NCBI GenBank assembly: GCA_018240425.1
Contig: JAFEFU010000012.1
Span: 1-64,000 of the forward strand
Source: Pseudomonadota bacterium
GTDB lineage: Bacteria > Pseudomonadota > Alphaproteobacteria > Rhodobacterales > Rhodobacteraceae
Length of the DNA stretch: 64,000 nucleotides
Direction: 5' to 3'
Shown: positions 31,237-39,692 of the stretch, one piece after another
How the letters are laid out: each line of letters opens with the position of its first letter
Position numbering within the stretch: the first letter of the stretch is position 1
Program-made: the position numbers and the translations under genes
The notes under the pieces: generated by a model
Database searches by the model: none
Told to the model about the DNA's origin: nothing
Seen by the model: only the letters and a program-made list of their open reading frames with translations

Positions 31237-31893
31237 CTATGGGTTGGCGGCGCGTAGTTCGCGGATCAATTCCCGTCGCGCAATACGGTTCGGGAAACTG
31301 AAAACGCCATCTACTTCAAGCATATCGGCTATATACGCCGAGCTGAGATCGGGATTGATGTTGTTGGCTGCTTGCACCGCCAGAGAAATCAGCATGATGC
31401 CAACAGAGGTCAGTACGATTTCGTTTTTAAAGGTTTCGTCCTCCGGAAGAGAGGACATTCTCTGCTTAAGTTCTTCGATTGTGAGCACCGGGTTGTCCGT
31501 CTGTGCCATTGCATCTGACCGGCGGGCACGAGGGTCAGCCGAGATGTGTCGCACATAGTCCGCAAGTGACGCGAGCTGTGCCGGTTCCAGACCCTCAAGC
31601 AGTCGGTCGGCGGCCATCTTCTGGAGACGCTCGATCAGTGAAGCGGAAACGTGGTCGGGCAGCAATTCGAGAAATCTCTTGTCATCCTTGATCTTTACCG
31701 ACCGCTTCGCAAGGGCCGATGACAATTCGCGTGCCTGCGCGTTCCTGGCCATGTCGCGCAGCTTTGCCTTGAAGCCGTCACTTTTGACGAAGTGGGCCGC
31801 AATAAAATCTGCATCGGTCCGTGGCGACGCGAAAGCAGGCTGGACCACCGCAATCAAGAGAATGCATGCCGAATAGCCGAGACACCGTATCAT
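31237..31893 (-). CDS. Hypothetical exported protein, AT-richer than neighbours
   Basis: A 218-residue protein I do not recognise. It has a Sec signal peptide (MIRCLGYSACILLIAVVQPA then FASPRT), a mainly helical middle rich in Ala/Leu/Lys/Arg, and a hydrophobic stretch near residue 165 (VLTSVGIMLISLAVQAA). The LLEGLEPAQLASLADYVR segment recalls DUF2059-like proteins, but only weakly. ATG 31893 is chosen for the signal peptide; an in-frame ATG at 32025 is less likely. It lies on the opposite strand inside the lysine gene set and uses visibly more A/T-ending codons, suggesting later acquisition. Confidence 0.6.
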   Translation of the reverse strand: MIRCLGYSACILLIAVVQPAFASPRTDADFIAAHFVKSDGFKAKLRDMARNAQARELSSALAKRSVKIKDDKRFLELLPDHVSASLIERLQKMAADRLLEGLEPAQLASLADYVRHISADPRARRSDAMAQTDNPVLTIEELKQRMSSLPEDETFKNEIVLTSVGIMLISLAVQAANNINPDLSSAYIADMLEVDGVFSFPNRIARRELIRELRAANP

Positions 31894-32133
31894 CGCACCA
31901 AGCCCATTGCTCACACCGCGAATGGAACAACGGAATGCGGCAAAACTTGGGACTTGGCTTGTAGTATCCTGGGGTGTCTTGGGCCGGCACTCGACCCCCA
32001 GCAGAATGACCGACCACCCCGTCACTTTTTTGGTGCCTGAGGCTCAAAATCGCCGGAACGGCTGGCGAAATCGTCCGTGGGCCGATGCAGATTGCCCGCC
32101 AACGCGGGTCTGCCCGCGCGGCCCGCGACGGGC

Positions 32134-32157
32134 CAGGAACAGGAACAGGAACAAGAA
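32134..32157 (+). repeat. CAGGAA tandem repeat in the leader of the lysine dehydrogenase gene
   Basis: CAGGAA occurs three times in a row and then as CAAGAA, forming a purine-rich tract just upstream of the ribosome site AAGGAAA before ATG 32173. The rest of 31894-32172 holds no gene that I can support; it contains the promoter regions of the two divergent genes and a CCCGC-caac-GCGGG dyad. Confidence 0.55.
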
Positions 32158-32172
32158 GAAAAGGAAATACCC

Positions 32173-33252
32173 ATGTCGTTCAAGAAAGTGGCCGTGCTCG
32201 GCCTTGGCAAGGTCGGCCATCTGGCCGGCGAACTGCTGGCGGATTCGGGCTTCGAGGTGACGGGCATCGACGCCCGCGCCGTCACCGCCCCCTTCGCCAC
32301 CCGCGCCGCCGACCTCAAGGATACCGCGGGCCTTGCCGAAGTCCTTAAGGGGCAAGAGGCGGTGCTGTCCTGCCTGCCCTACCACCTGAACATCGGGGTC
32401 TCGACCGTCGCCCACGGCCTCGGCCTCCATTATTTCGACCTGACCGAGGATGTGCCGACCACCAGGCACATCCGCGACCTGGCGAAAACCTCGAAGGGCC
32501 TCATGGCCCCGCAATGCGGCCTCGCCCCGGGCTTCGTCGGCATCGTCGGTGCGCACCTCGCCGACCAGTTCGACAAGGTCCGTTCGATCCGCCTGCGCGT
32601 CGGCGCGCTGCCGCAGAACCCCACCGGCCTTCTCGGCTATGCGTTCAACTGGTCGCCCGAAGGCGTCGTCAACGAATATCTGAACGACTGCGAAGTGATC
32701 GAGGAGGGCGTCCTGAAATCGGTCTCGGCGATGGAATGGCTGGAAACGATCTACATCGACGGGATGCAGCTTGAGGCCTTCACCACCTCGGGCGGGCTCG
32801 GCACCATGTGCGAGACCTATGCCGACAGGATCGAGAACCTCGACTACAAGACCATGCGCTATCCCGGCCATGTGAAGCTGATGAACTTCTTCTTCCATGA
32901 ACTCCTGATGCGGGAAAACCGGGCCGAGGCCGGGCGCATCCTCACCAATGCCAAGCCGCCGGTCGACGAAGACGTGGTCTATGTCCATGTCGCCGCCGAA
33001 GGCACCCAGAACGGGCAGATGCGCCGCAAGGAGTTCGTGCGCGCCTATTACCCGATCGAGATCGGCGGCAAGATGCGCACCGCCATCGCCTGGACCACCT
33101 CTGCCTCGGTCGTGGCGGTGATCGAGATGGTCAACGCGGGCAAGCTGCCGCAGAAGGGTTTCCTCAAGCAGGAGGAGATTCCGCTTGACCCCTACCTCGC
33201 GACGCGCACGGGTAACTATTACAACGTCGGCCACAGAAGCCGGCACGCGTGA
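32173..33252 (+). CDS. Saccharopine dehydrogenase-family protein, probable lysine 6-dehydrogenase
   Basis: A 359-residue protein with an N-terminal Rossmann fold (VAVLGLGKVGHLAGELLADS) and the saccharopine-dehydrogenase C-terminal domain. From LAPGFVGIVGAHLADQFDKV onward, and in LEAFTTSGGLGTM and LDYKTMRYPGHV, it follows the pattern I recall for lysine 6-dehydrogenase of Geobacillus, which is about this long. Lysine 6-dehydrogenase makes piperideine-6-carboxylate, the substrate of the ALDH7 enzyme upstream. A saccharopine dehydrogenase would need a separate lysine-ketoglutarate reductase, and none is present in the window. The two functions cannot be separated by eye with certainty. Confidence 0.8.
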   Translation: MSFKKVAVLGLGKVGHLAGELLADSGFEVTGIDARAVTAPFATRAADLKDTAGLAEVLKGQEAVLSCLPYHLNIGVSTVAHGLGLHYFDLTEDVPTTRHIRDLAKTSKGLMAPQCGLAPGFVGIVGAHLADQFDKVRSIRLRVGALPQNPTGLLGYAFNWSPEGVVNEYLNDCEVIEEGVLKSVSAMEWLETIYIDGMQLEAFTTSGGLGTMCETYADRIENLDYKTMRYPGHVKLMNFFFHELLMRENRAEAGRILTNAKPPVDEDVVYVHVAAEGTQNGQMRRKEFVRAYYPIEIGGKMRTAIAWTTSASVVAVIEMVNAGKLPQKGFLKQEEIPLDPYLATRTGNYYNVGHRSRHA

Positions 33253-33271
33253 CCAGTGACACAGTCCTGTC

Positions 33272-33300
33272 GGGGCGGAGCGATCCGCCCCTGTTCTTTT
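33272..33300 (+). terminator. Rho-independent terminator of the lysine dehydrogenase gene
   Basis: A perfect 8-bp stem GGGGCGGA-gcga-TCCGCCCC is followed by TGTTCTTTT, 19 bases after the stop codon. This is the best intrinsic terminator in the window. Confidence 0.85.
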
Positions 33301-33361
33301 GCACCGGGCCCATCCTGCCCGTAGCAGGTAATCCTTCCTTGCAGACGTCTCCCCCGACGGC

Positions 33362-34702
33362 TCATTCGGCCCGGGCCCGCCATTCCTTCCAGCGCAGGAA
33401 GAGATTCGCCCCGATCGTCGAAAACGGCCGCGGCGGAAGGCGCACGGGTTCTGCGTCGGCGGCGAAGTGGCGGGTCACGTCGGATGTCTGGCCCAGGGCC
33501 AGTTCCGCCGCCGCGATCCCGGTCAGGGTGCTGCGCGCAGTGCCAAGGCCGTTGCACACGGCGGCGGCGTAAAGGCCGTCCTCGATCTCCCTCGCGACCG
33601 AGACGCCGTTGCGGGTCAGGCACAGGTGCCCGGCCCAGGTGTATTCCATCGGCGTTCCCGCCAGGGCAGGAAAGCGGTCGGCGAATTTCTGGCGGTGGAC
33701 GGCGGCGGTCCGGCGCAGGGTGGCTTCGGATGTCTCCATCCCCGGCTCGAAGGTCGCGCAGGTGCGGGTGATGATGCGGTTGCCGCCGAGGGGTCCGTCG
33801 ATCCGGCGCATGGTCGTCCCCATCGGATCCGAGGGGGTGACGCCCCAGCGCGGTCTGCCGCCAAGTGCCCGAAGCGCCGCGGGGCCGAGATCCGCGGTCA
33901 TCGAGGCGTAGAGGAAGACATGCATGAGGCGGTTCGTGGCGAAACCGAAGCTTTCGATATGGCCGTTGTTGGCAAGGATGACCCTGGCCGCAGAGACGCG
34001 CGCCTTTGGTGTCGCAAGGGTCCATCCGCTGCCGCTGCGGGCCAGCTGGGTGACGGGCGTCTGCTCCCAGATGCTCGCGCCGGCCGCCCGCAACCCCTCG
34101 CCAAGGCCACGCACGAAGCCCGCGGGTTGCAGCATGACGGTGCCCGGCGTGTAGAGTCCCGAGACGTAATGGCGGCTGCCGGTCAGTTCGAGCATCGCCT
34201 GCGCGTCCAGCCTTTCGCTCGGCTCGCCAAGCGACGCCAGGTGATCGGCGTAGGAGCGGTTCAGCGCATCCGCCGCCCCCGAGGCCGCGCCGTTGACCTT
34301 GCCGGCGGGGTCGAAGAAATCCCTGCGGATGCCGTAATCCTCGGCCGCCCCCCGGGCAAAGGCGATGGCGTGGCGGTTCAGCGCGATCATGCCGCGATCG
34401 TCGCCGTGCCCGGCGTAATCGTCCGAGGTGAGTTCGTGCGGCAGGTCGATCATGAAGCCGGAATTGCGGCCCGAGGCGCCTTCCGCCAGGCAGCCAGCCT
34501 CCAGCACCGCGACCCTTGCCGCAGGGTCGATCTGCCGCAGCCGCCGGGCCGCGGCCAGCCCGGCGAAGCCGCCGCCGACGATGGCGACATCGACGGTCTG
34601 GTCAGCGGTCAGGATCTGGGGGACGGGTTGCCCCGGAAGGATCGCGGACCAGGCGGCAGGCCCGCGGTGGCGCGGCGTGCGCCGTGCGGTGCGGGTGATC
34701 AT
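33362..34702 (-). CDS. FAD-dependent amine/amino-acid oxidoreductase (DAO family, PuuB/OrdL-like)
   Basis: A 446-residue flavoprotein of the D-amino-acid-oxidase fold. The FAD-binding dinucleotide motif is VAIVGGGFAGLAAARRLRQI near residue 40, followed by EAGCLAEGASGRNSGFMIDL, the pattern of gamma-glutamylputrescine oxidase-type enzymes. It should oxidise an amine or imino acid to an aldehyde or imine. It is the last gene of a four-gene overlapping operon (GntR, DapA-like, ALDH, this gene), and its ATG overlaps the ALDH stop by 4 bases. The other Puu-pathway genes (puuA, puuD) are absent, so putrescine is not assured. Confidence 0.85.
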   Translation of the reverse strand: MITRTARRTPRHRGPAAWSAILPGQPVPQILTADQTVDVAIVGGGFAGLAAARRLRQIDPAARVAVLEAGCLAEGASGRNSGFMIDLPHELTSDDYAGHGDDRGMIALNRHAIAFARGAAEDYGIRRDFFDPAGKVNGAASGAADALNRSYADHLASLGEPSERLDAQAMLELTGSRHYVSGLYTPGTVMLQPAGFVRGLGEGLRAAGASIWEQTPVTQLARSGSGWTLATPKARVSAARVILANNGHIESFGFATNRLMHVFLYASMTADLGPAALRALGGRPRWGVTPSDPMGTTMRRIDGPLGGNRIITRTCATFEPGMETSEATLRRTAAVHRQKFADRFPALAGTPMEYTWAGHLCLTRNGVSVAREIEDGLYAAAVCNGLGTARSTLTGIAAAELALGQTSDVTRHFAADAEPVRLPPRPFSTIGANLFLRWKEWRARAE

Positions 34703-36192
34703 GCAACCGCCTCGTCGGCGTCGTCGGCCAGATCGATCCAGATGGTCTTCAGTTGCGTGTACTGGTCGTGGGCGTGGATGCCGTTGTCGCGCCCGCCGAA
34801 GCCCGATTGCCCGAACCCGCCGAACGGGGTCGAGATGTCGCCTTCGCCGAAACTGTTCACGGTGACCGTGCCTGCCCGGATCGCCCGCGCCCCACGGATC
34901 GCGCGCTTGACGTTCGAGGTGAAGATCGACGCGGCCAGCCCATAGCCCGTGCCGTTGGCGAGCGCGATCGCCTCATCGAAACTGTCCACGGTCAGGACCG
35001 ACAGGACGGGGCCGAAGATTTCCTCGCGGGCCTGCCTCGCGTCGCGGGTGACCTCGATGATGGTGGGTTCGACAAAGCCGTTTTCGGCCTTGCCCCCGAT
35101 CAGGACTTTCGCGCCCTTCCCCAGATGGCTGCACACCTTGTCGAAATGCGCCTTCGAGACCAGCGCGCCGATACGGTTGACCGGGTCGAGAGGGTCGCCC
35201 ACCGGCCATTCGCGGACATGGGCGGCGATGCGCTTCAACAACTCGTCCCTGACGCCCCTCTGCACGATCAGCCGCGACGAGGCCGAGCAGTTCTCGCCCA
35301 TGTTCCAGAAGGCGCCGTTCACCACATGCGCGGCAACCCGGTCGAGGTTCTCGGCATCGTCCAGAACCACGGCGGGGTTCTTGCCGCCCATCTCGAGCGT
35401 CACCTCCTTCAGGTTCGACTCGGCCGCATAGCGCAGGAAGCGCCGGCCGGTCTCGGTCGAGCCGGTGAACGAGACGGCGTCGATGTCCATGTGCCGGCCG
35501 ATCGGTTCGCCCACGTCGGGGCCGCTGCCGGGGACGACGTTGAGGACGCCCGGCGGAATCCCGGCCTCCATCGCCAGTTCCGCAAGCCGCAGCGCGGTCA
35601 GCGGCGTTTCCTCGGCCGGCTTCACGATGACCGAACAGCCGGCGGCAAGGGCCGGGCCGATCTTCCAGGCCAGCATCAGGAGCGGGAAGTTCCAGGGCAG
35701 GACCAGGCCCACCACTCCGACCGGCTCGCGCACGATCATCGCGACGTGGTTGTCCGAGGCGGGGGCGACCTGATCGTAGATCTTGTCGATCAGTTCCGCA
35801 TGCCAGGTCAGGCAGTTGACGGTCTCGGGCAGATCGACGGTCTCGCAGTCGAAAATGGTCTTGCCGGAATCAAGGCTTTCCAGAACCGCCAGTTCGCGGG
35901 CGTTGTGCGCGACCAGTCTGGCCAGCCGGATCAGCACCTCCTTGCGCTCGCGCGGTGGCAGGCGCGACCAGCGGCCGTCCTCGAAGGCGTCGCGGGCTTT
36001 CTGCGCCGCCAGGTCGACATCCTCGGACCCGCAGGCCGCGACGCCGGCGAGGGTCTGGCCGGTGGCGGGGTTGACGGTGTCAAACGTCTTGCCGCCGATC
36101 GCCGGGCGGAAGCGGCCGTCGATGAATGCCTGGGTCGGAAAGGACAGCGCGGCGGCGATGGCCTTGTATTCCTGGGTCGTCAGAAGGGACAT
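34699..36192 (-). CDS. Aldehyde dehydrogenase (PuuC-like)
   Basis: A 497-residue aldehyde dehydrogenase close in pattern to gamma-glutamyl-aminobutyraldehyde dehydrogenases. Landmarks are LPWNFPLLMLAWKIGPALAA, KPAEETPL, FTGSTETG, LEMGGKNPAVV and the catalytic Cys in NMGENCSASSR, ending in FGGFGQSGFGGRDNG. ATG 36192 sits 5 bases after the DapA-like stop and has a GGAGTAAGG ribosome site. It would oxidise the aldehyde formed by the flavoprotein encoded downstream, or 2-oxoglutarate semialdehyde if the operon degrades hydroxyproline. Confidence 0.9.
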   Translation of the reverse strand: MSLLTTQEYKAIAAALSFPTQAFIDGRFRPAIGGKTFDTVNPATGQTLAGVAACGSEDVDLAAQKARDAFEDGRWSRLPPRERKEVLIRLARLVAHNARELAVLESLDSGKTIFDCETVDLPETVNCLTWHAELIDKIYDQVAPASDNHVAMIVREPVGVVGLVLPWNFPLLMLAWKIGPALAAGCSVIVKPAEETPLTALRLAELAMEAGIPPGVLNVVPGSGPDVGEPIGRHMDIDAVSFTGSTETGRRFLRYAAESNLKEVTLEMGGKNPAVVLDDAENLDRVAAHVVNGAFWNMGENCSASSRLIVQRGVRDELLKRIAAHVREWPVGDPLDPVNRIGALVSKAHFDKVCSHLGKGAKVLIGGKAENGFVEPTIIEVTRDARQAREEIFGPVLSVLTVDSFDEAIALANGTGYGLAASIFTSNVKRAIRGARAIRAGTVTVNSFGEGDISTPFGGFGQSGFGGRDNGIHAHDQYTQLKTIWIDLADDADEAVA

Positions 36193-36197
36193 GGGCC

Positions 36198-37100
36198 TTA
36201 CTCCGCGGCGATCTGGGCAATGGTGGTTTTCAGCACGCGCACCACCTGCTCGAGCTGGCGCTTGTCGTCCTTGTTCAGGCCCCGGAGCGGCGGGCGCGGG
36301 GGGCCGGCGTGCTGGCCCATCATCTCGCAGCCATGCTTGATGCACTGCACGAACTTGCCGCCCTGTTCGAGCACGCGCATCAGCGGCAGCAGCGCCGACA
36401 TGATGCGGCGGCCCTTGTCGAAGTTGCCTTCGACGGCGCAGGCCTTCCACAGCGCAAGATGCTCGCCCGGCAAGAAGTTCGAGCCGCCGCAAACCCAGCT
36501 GTGTGCCCCCCAGGCGAAGAATTCCAGCGCCTGGTCGTCCATGCCGCAAGACAGCCGGATGTGCGGATAATCGCGCGCAAGAAGGTGAACGCGGTTGATG
36601 TCGCCGCTGCTTTCCTTGATGGCGCAGAAATTGCGCGACCGGCCGACGCGGTCGAGGAATTCCTCGCCCATCATGATGCCCATCCGGCCGGGGTAATTGT
36701 AAAGCATGACCGGCAGGTCGGCGGCGCGGTCGATGGCCAGGGCGTTCAGCGCATTCTCGCGTTCGGTCGGAACCGCATAGGGCGGCGAGCCGATCAGGAT
36801 CGAATCCGCGCCGATCTTCGCCGCGTGCTCGGCCATCGTGACCGAGTCCTCCAGGCGGATCGCGACCGTCCCCACCATGAGAGGAACCCGGCCCCTGGTG
36901 AGATCGCGGGCCAGCGAGGCCATCTCGAGCCGTTCCTGCATCGACTGGGCATAGTATTCGCCGGTCGAGCCGCCATTGATCAGCCCGTGCACCCCGGCGC
37001 GGATCAGCCAGTCTATCTGTGCCGCGAACGCATCGCGGTCGATCGAGCCATCCTCGCGGTGCGGGGTTATGACGGGGGTGTAGATGCCGTCGAAGGTCAT
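36198..37100 (-). CDS. Dihydrodipicolinate synthase (DapA)-family aldolase/deaminase
   Basis: A 300-residue class I aldolase-fold protein. The Schiff-base lysine is in CAIKESSGD, the catalytic tyrosine and carboxylate-binding Arg in LYNYPGRMG, and the substrate loop in NGGSTGEYYAQS. It is not likely to be the biosynthetic DapA, since it is embedded in a catabolic operon with a GntR repressor, an ALDH and an amine oxidase. Family relatives include hydroxyproline-pathway deaminases, 5-keto-4-deoxyglucarate dehydratases and sialic-acid lyases. The start at 37100 overlaps the regulator stop (ATGA). Confidence 0.87.
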   Translation of the reverse strand: MTFDGIYTPVITPHREDGSIDRDAFAAQIDWLIRAGVHGLINGGSTGEYYAQSMQERLEMASLARDLTRGRVPLMVGTVAIRLEDSVTMAEHAAKIGADSILIGSPPYAVPTERENALNALAIDRAADLPVMLYNYPGRMGIMMGEEFLDRVGRSRNFCAIKESSGDINRVHLLARDYPHIRLSCGMDDQALEFFAWGAHSWVCGGSNFLPGEHLALWKACAVEGNFDKGRRIMSALLPLMRVLEQGGKFVQCIKHGCEMMGQHAGPPRPPLRGLNKDDKRQLEQVVRVLKTTIAQIAAE

Positions 37101-37819
37101 GAGGCTCCTCGTTCCTGGGCCACGCCCGGCGCGCGGCCGAGGGGTATGGCGATGCTTTCGGGGGTGGCGAAGCTTTCGATCTGGGCGCGCGAGAGTTCCC
37201 AGTGCGCCACTGCAAGGTCGGCGGCGGCATCCGCATCGCCGGCTTCGATCAGATCGATGAACTGGTCGTGCTGGTCCGCGGCCAGTTCCCGCTGCGCTGC
37301 AAGCTCCAGCCTGCGCGGATTGTAGAAGGTCATCCCGATCCGTGTGTGGTCGATCAGCAGGCGGCGCAGGGACGGCGTGAGGTATTCGTTGTCGGCCATC
37401 TCGCCGATGATGGAATGAAAGCGCTCGTTGCCCAGCGCCCGCTCGGCCGCGTCGCCCGACCTTATCGCCTGGCGGAAGGCCCACTGGCTTTCCTTCAGCT
37501 TCGCGATCTGGGCGGCGGTCGCATGTTCGGCCGCCAGCCGTGTGGTGGCCGCATAGATCATCGGCGCGGCCACGAAGAAATTGCGCAGGGTCTTGTGGGT
37601 CATGGGCGCCACCTGGGCGCCGCGGTTCTCGTGCAGGACCACATAGCCTTCGCCCGCAAGCTGGCGCAGCACCTCGCGCAGCGGCGGGCGCGAGATGCCG
37701 TAGGCGTCTGACAGTTCGGTTTCGTCGAGATAGACCCCGGGCTCCAGCGCCTCGGTCAGAACCCTGCGCCGCAAGTCCTCGATGCAGATCGCCTTCCTGC
37801 TGCGGGAATCGGTGTCCAA
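37097..37819 (-). CDS. GntR-family (FCD) transcriptional regulator
   Basis: A 240-residue regulator: N-terminal winged HTH (LDETELSDAYGISRPPLREV, LRQLAGEGYVVLHENRGAQV) and an all-helical FCD effector domain with metal-binding His residues (RFHSIIGEMADNEYL, IDHTRIGM, DQHDQFIDLI). It leads the catabolic operon and probably represses it until the substrate or an intermediate binds. The AT-rich region upstream contains direct repeats that may be its binding site. Confidence 0.9.
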   Translation of the reverse strand: MDTDSRSRKAICIEDLRRRVLTEALEPGVYLDETELSDAYGISRPPLREVLRQLAGEGYVVLHENRGAQVAPMTHKTLRNFFVAAPMIYAATTRLAAEHATAAQIAKLKESQWAFRQAIRSGDAAERALGNERFHSIIGEMADNEYLTPSLRRLLIDHTRIGMTFYNPRRLELAAQRELAADQHDQFIDLIEAGDADAAADLAVAHWELSRAQIESFATPESIAIPLGRAPGVAQERGAS

Positions 37820-37880
37820 GGGTGCTCTCCTGCCGGGTCTCGGCCTGCGTCAGGGTGACTCAGGTGGCTGGCTGTCAGTA

Positions 37881-37917
37881 ACTCAAAAAATACATATTGT
37901 CTACTATTTGTCTTACA
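37881..37917. promoter_or_regulatory. AT-rich promoter/operator candidate of the GntR operon
   Basis: This AT-rich island upstream of the GntR gene holds two direct repeats, TTGTCTAC (37897-37904) and TTGTCTTAC (37908-37916), spaced about one helical turn. That spacing would suit side-by-side binding of a dimeric regulator. No exact promoter hexamers could be fixed. Confidence 0.4.
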
Positions 37918-37998
37918 CCATGACCTCGCGTACCGCCGACACCGTCGCAGATCAGAAAGAGACAGTGCGGGCTGGCCGGTGGTTTTGCCTGCAGGATC

Positions 37999-38730
37999 CT
38001 ACGCCGCGCCGGCGCCGATCCTGTAAGCTTGCAGTCTTTGGTAATAGGGCAGCGCGCGATCCACGAGCTGCGCGAATGCGCCCGAAAGGCCCGGAAGCGC
38101 ACCCTCGGGCGCGTCAAAGCCGGTCGAGGCATGGACGGCGTTGTACCAGTGCGGGGCCCAGACCCCGTCATAGGGCTTCGGCCCCGCCGGCCAGTGCAGC
38201 ATGGCGGGCGTGAAGGCGATCCCCAGCCGGGCGCAGAGACCGCCGAGCGTCGCCTTCGGGTCGGCGCGGATGTCCTCGCTGTCCAGCACCAGAGGCACCC
38301 GTCCCGACCAGCCGGCCACCTCGTCGAACAGCTCGGCCTGCTGGACAAAGCCGATGTCGGCAAGGGTCGGCCCCTCGCGCTTGCGGGCATAGCTGGCCAC
38401 CACCCGGGCCGGGTGGCGGATCAGAAAGACGTTCTCGCAGGCGCGCATGAAGGTGCGGTCGATGCCCGGCACCATGTGCAATGTCATGTGCTTCTGGTAA
38501 AACAGTCTCTGCTCCTGCGGAATTGGCCCGGCGCAGGCCGCGGCGACGCGGGCCGGGTCGGGGTCGTGCGCGGCGATGATCTCCTCGCGCATCGGATGGT
38601 CGATGCCGGTCAGGCGCAGGTAGGCGGCATAGAAGGGTTCGTCCCAGACCGCGCAGTCGCCGCGCGCGGCGAAGGCGTACATCATCGCCGTCGACAGGTT
38701 GCGCGGCCCCGACCACATCGCTATCCTCAT
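37999..38730 (-). CDS. Sulfotransferase-fold protein linked to a class IV aminotransferase
   Basis: A 243-residue protein whose N-terminus, MRIAMWSGPRNLSTAMMYAF, matches the PAPS-binding loop of P-loop sulfotransferases; a second motif appears in RHPARVVASYARKREG. The ACENVFLIRHP strand fits the 3'-phosphate-binding region. It overlaps the upstream aminotransferase gene by 4 bases (ATGA), so the two are translated together. Family proteins in Rhodobacteraceae and other alphaproteobacteria occur beside such aminotransferases, but I know of no demonstrated substrate. A kinase-like or unusual nucleotide function cannot be excluded. Confidence 0.75.
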   Translation of the reverse strand: MRIAMWSGPRNLSTAMMYAFAARGDCAVWDEPFYAAYLRLTGIDHPMREEIIAAHDPDPARVAAACAGPIPQEQRLFYQKHMTLHMVPGIDRTFMRACENVFLIRHPARVVASYARKREGPTLADIGFVQQAELFDEVAGWSGRVPLVLDSEDIRADPKATLGGLCARLGIAFTPAMLHWPAGPKPYDGVWAPHWYNAVHASTGFDAPEGALPGLSGAFAQLVDRALPYYQRLQAYRIGAGAA

Positions 38731-39626
38731 GCCGCCACCAGCGCCTTGTAAAGCCCGCGCAGCCGTTCCGTCACCGGCCCCATCCTGCCGTCACCGATCA
38801 TGCGCCCGTCGATCTCGCCCACCGGTGTCTGGGCGCCGAAGGTGCCGGTCAGGAAGGCCTCTTCCGCCCCGTAGGTGTCGTAAAGCGAGAAGTTGCGCTC
38901 ATGCACCGGGATGGCGTTGGCGCGGCAGAGGTCGATGACCTTCTGGCGGGTGATGCCGTTCATGCAATAGTCGCCGGTCGAGGTCCAGACTTCGCCCCGG
39001 CGCACGATGAAGAAGTTGCAGGCGTTTGTGGTGTTCACGAACCCGTGGATATCCAGCATCAGAGCCTCGTCGGCGCCCGCCTTCTGCGCGGCGATGCAGG
39101 CGAGGATGCAGTTCAGCTTGGAATGAGAGTTGAGCTTCGGATCCTGGGTCATCGGCAGGCCGCGGTAATGCGGCACCGTGGCAAGGCGGATCGGGCGCGG
39201 CAGGCTGGGCCGCGAATGTTCCATGATGATGACCATCGTCGGCCCCGACTGTGACAGGCGCGGGTTCTGGAAGGGCCGGACCTTCACGCCGCGCGTCACC
39301 ATCAGGCGGGCGTGGGCGTCGGTGGTCATGCCGTTGGCCGTCTGTGTGTCGAGAAGCGCCTGGATGACCTGGGCGCGGCTCAGGCCGATGTCGAGGTCGA
39401 TGCACTTGGCGGCCTCGAACAGGCGGTCGATATGCTCGTCGACGAAGGCCCAGCGGCCGTCATAGAGACGGATCCCCTCCCACACCCCGTCACCGAGCAT
39501 GAAGCCCGAGTCATAGACGCTGACCACGGCCTCGCGCCTGGGGACGAGACGGCCATCGACATGGATGAGGATGCTGTCATTGCGCACGTCGTCTTCGGAT
39601 GCGTGCGTGGAGACGTGATCGGTCAT
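38727..39626 (-). CDS. Aminotransferase class IV (branched-chain/D-amino-acid aminotransferase-like)
   Basis: A 299-residue fold-type IV PLP enzyme. It shows the IlvE/Dat landmarks VYDSGFMLGDGVWEGIRLYD, a candidate PLP lysine (Lys170) in HSKLNCILA, GFVNTTNACNFFIV and TSTGDYCMNGITRQKVI. The start at 39626 follows GGAGGG at good distance; ATG 39638 lies inside that site. Candidate activities are branched-chain transamination, D-amino-acid transamination or aminodeoxychorismate lyase-like chemistry. Coupling to a sulfotransferase-like gene suggests a sulfated or sulfonated amino compound, which is speculative. Confidence 0.85.
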   Translation of the reverse strand: MTDHVSTHASEDDVRNDSILIHVDGRLVPRREAVVSVYDSGFMLGDGVWEGIRLYDGRWAFVDEHIDRLFEAAKCIDLDIGLSRAQVIQALLDTQTANGMTTDAHARLMVTRGVKVRPFQNPRLSQSGPTMVIIMEHSRPSLPRPIRLATVPHYRGLPMTQDPKLNSHSKLNCILACIAAQKAGADEALMLDIHGFVNTTNACNFFIVRRGEVWTSTGDYCMNGITRQKVIDLCRANAIPVHERNFSLYDTYGAEEAFLTGTFGAQTPVGEIDGRMIGDGRMGPVTERLRGLYKALVAA

Positions 39627-39692
39627 GGTGCCCTCCATCGCCCATCACGCTAGTCGGGCGCGCGGCCCGCGCCAAGGGGCGTCGCGCCCATC

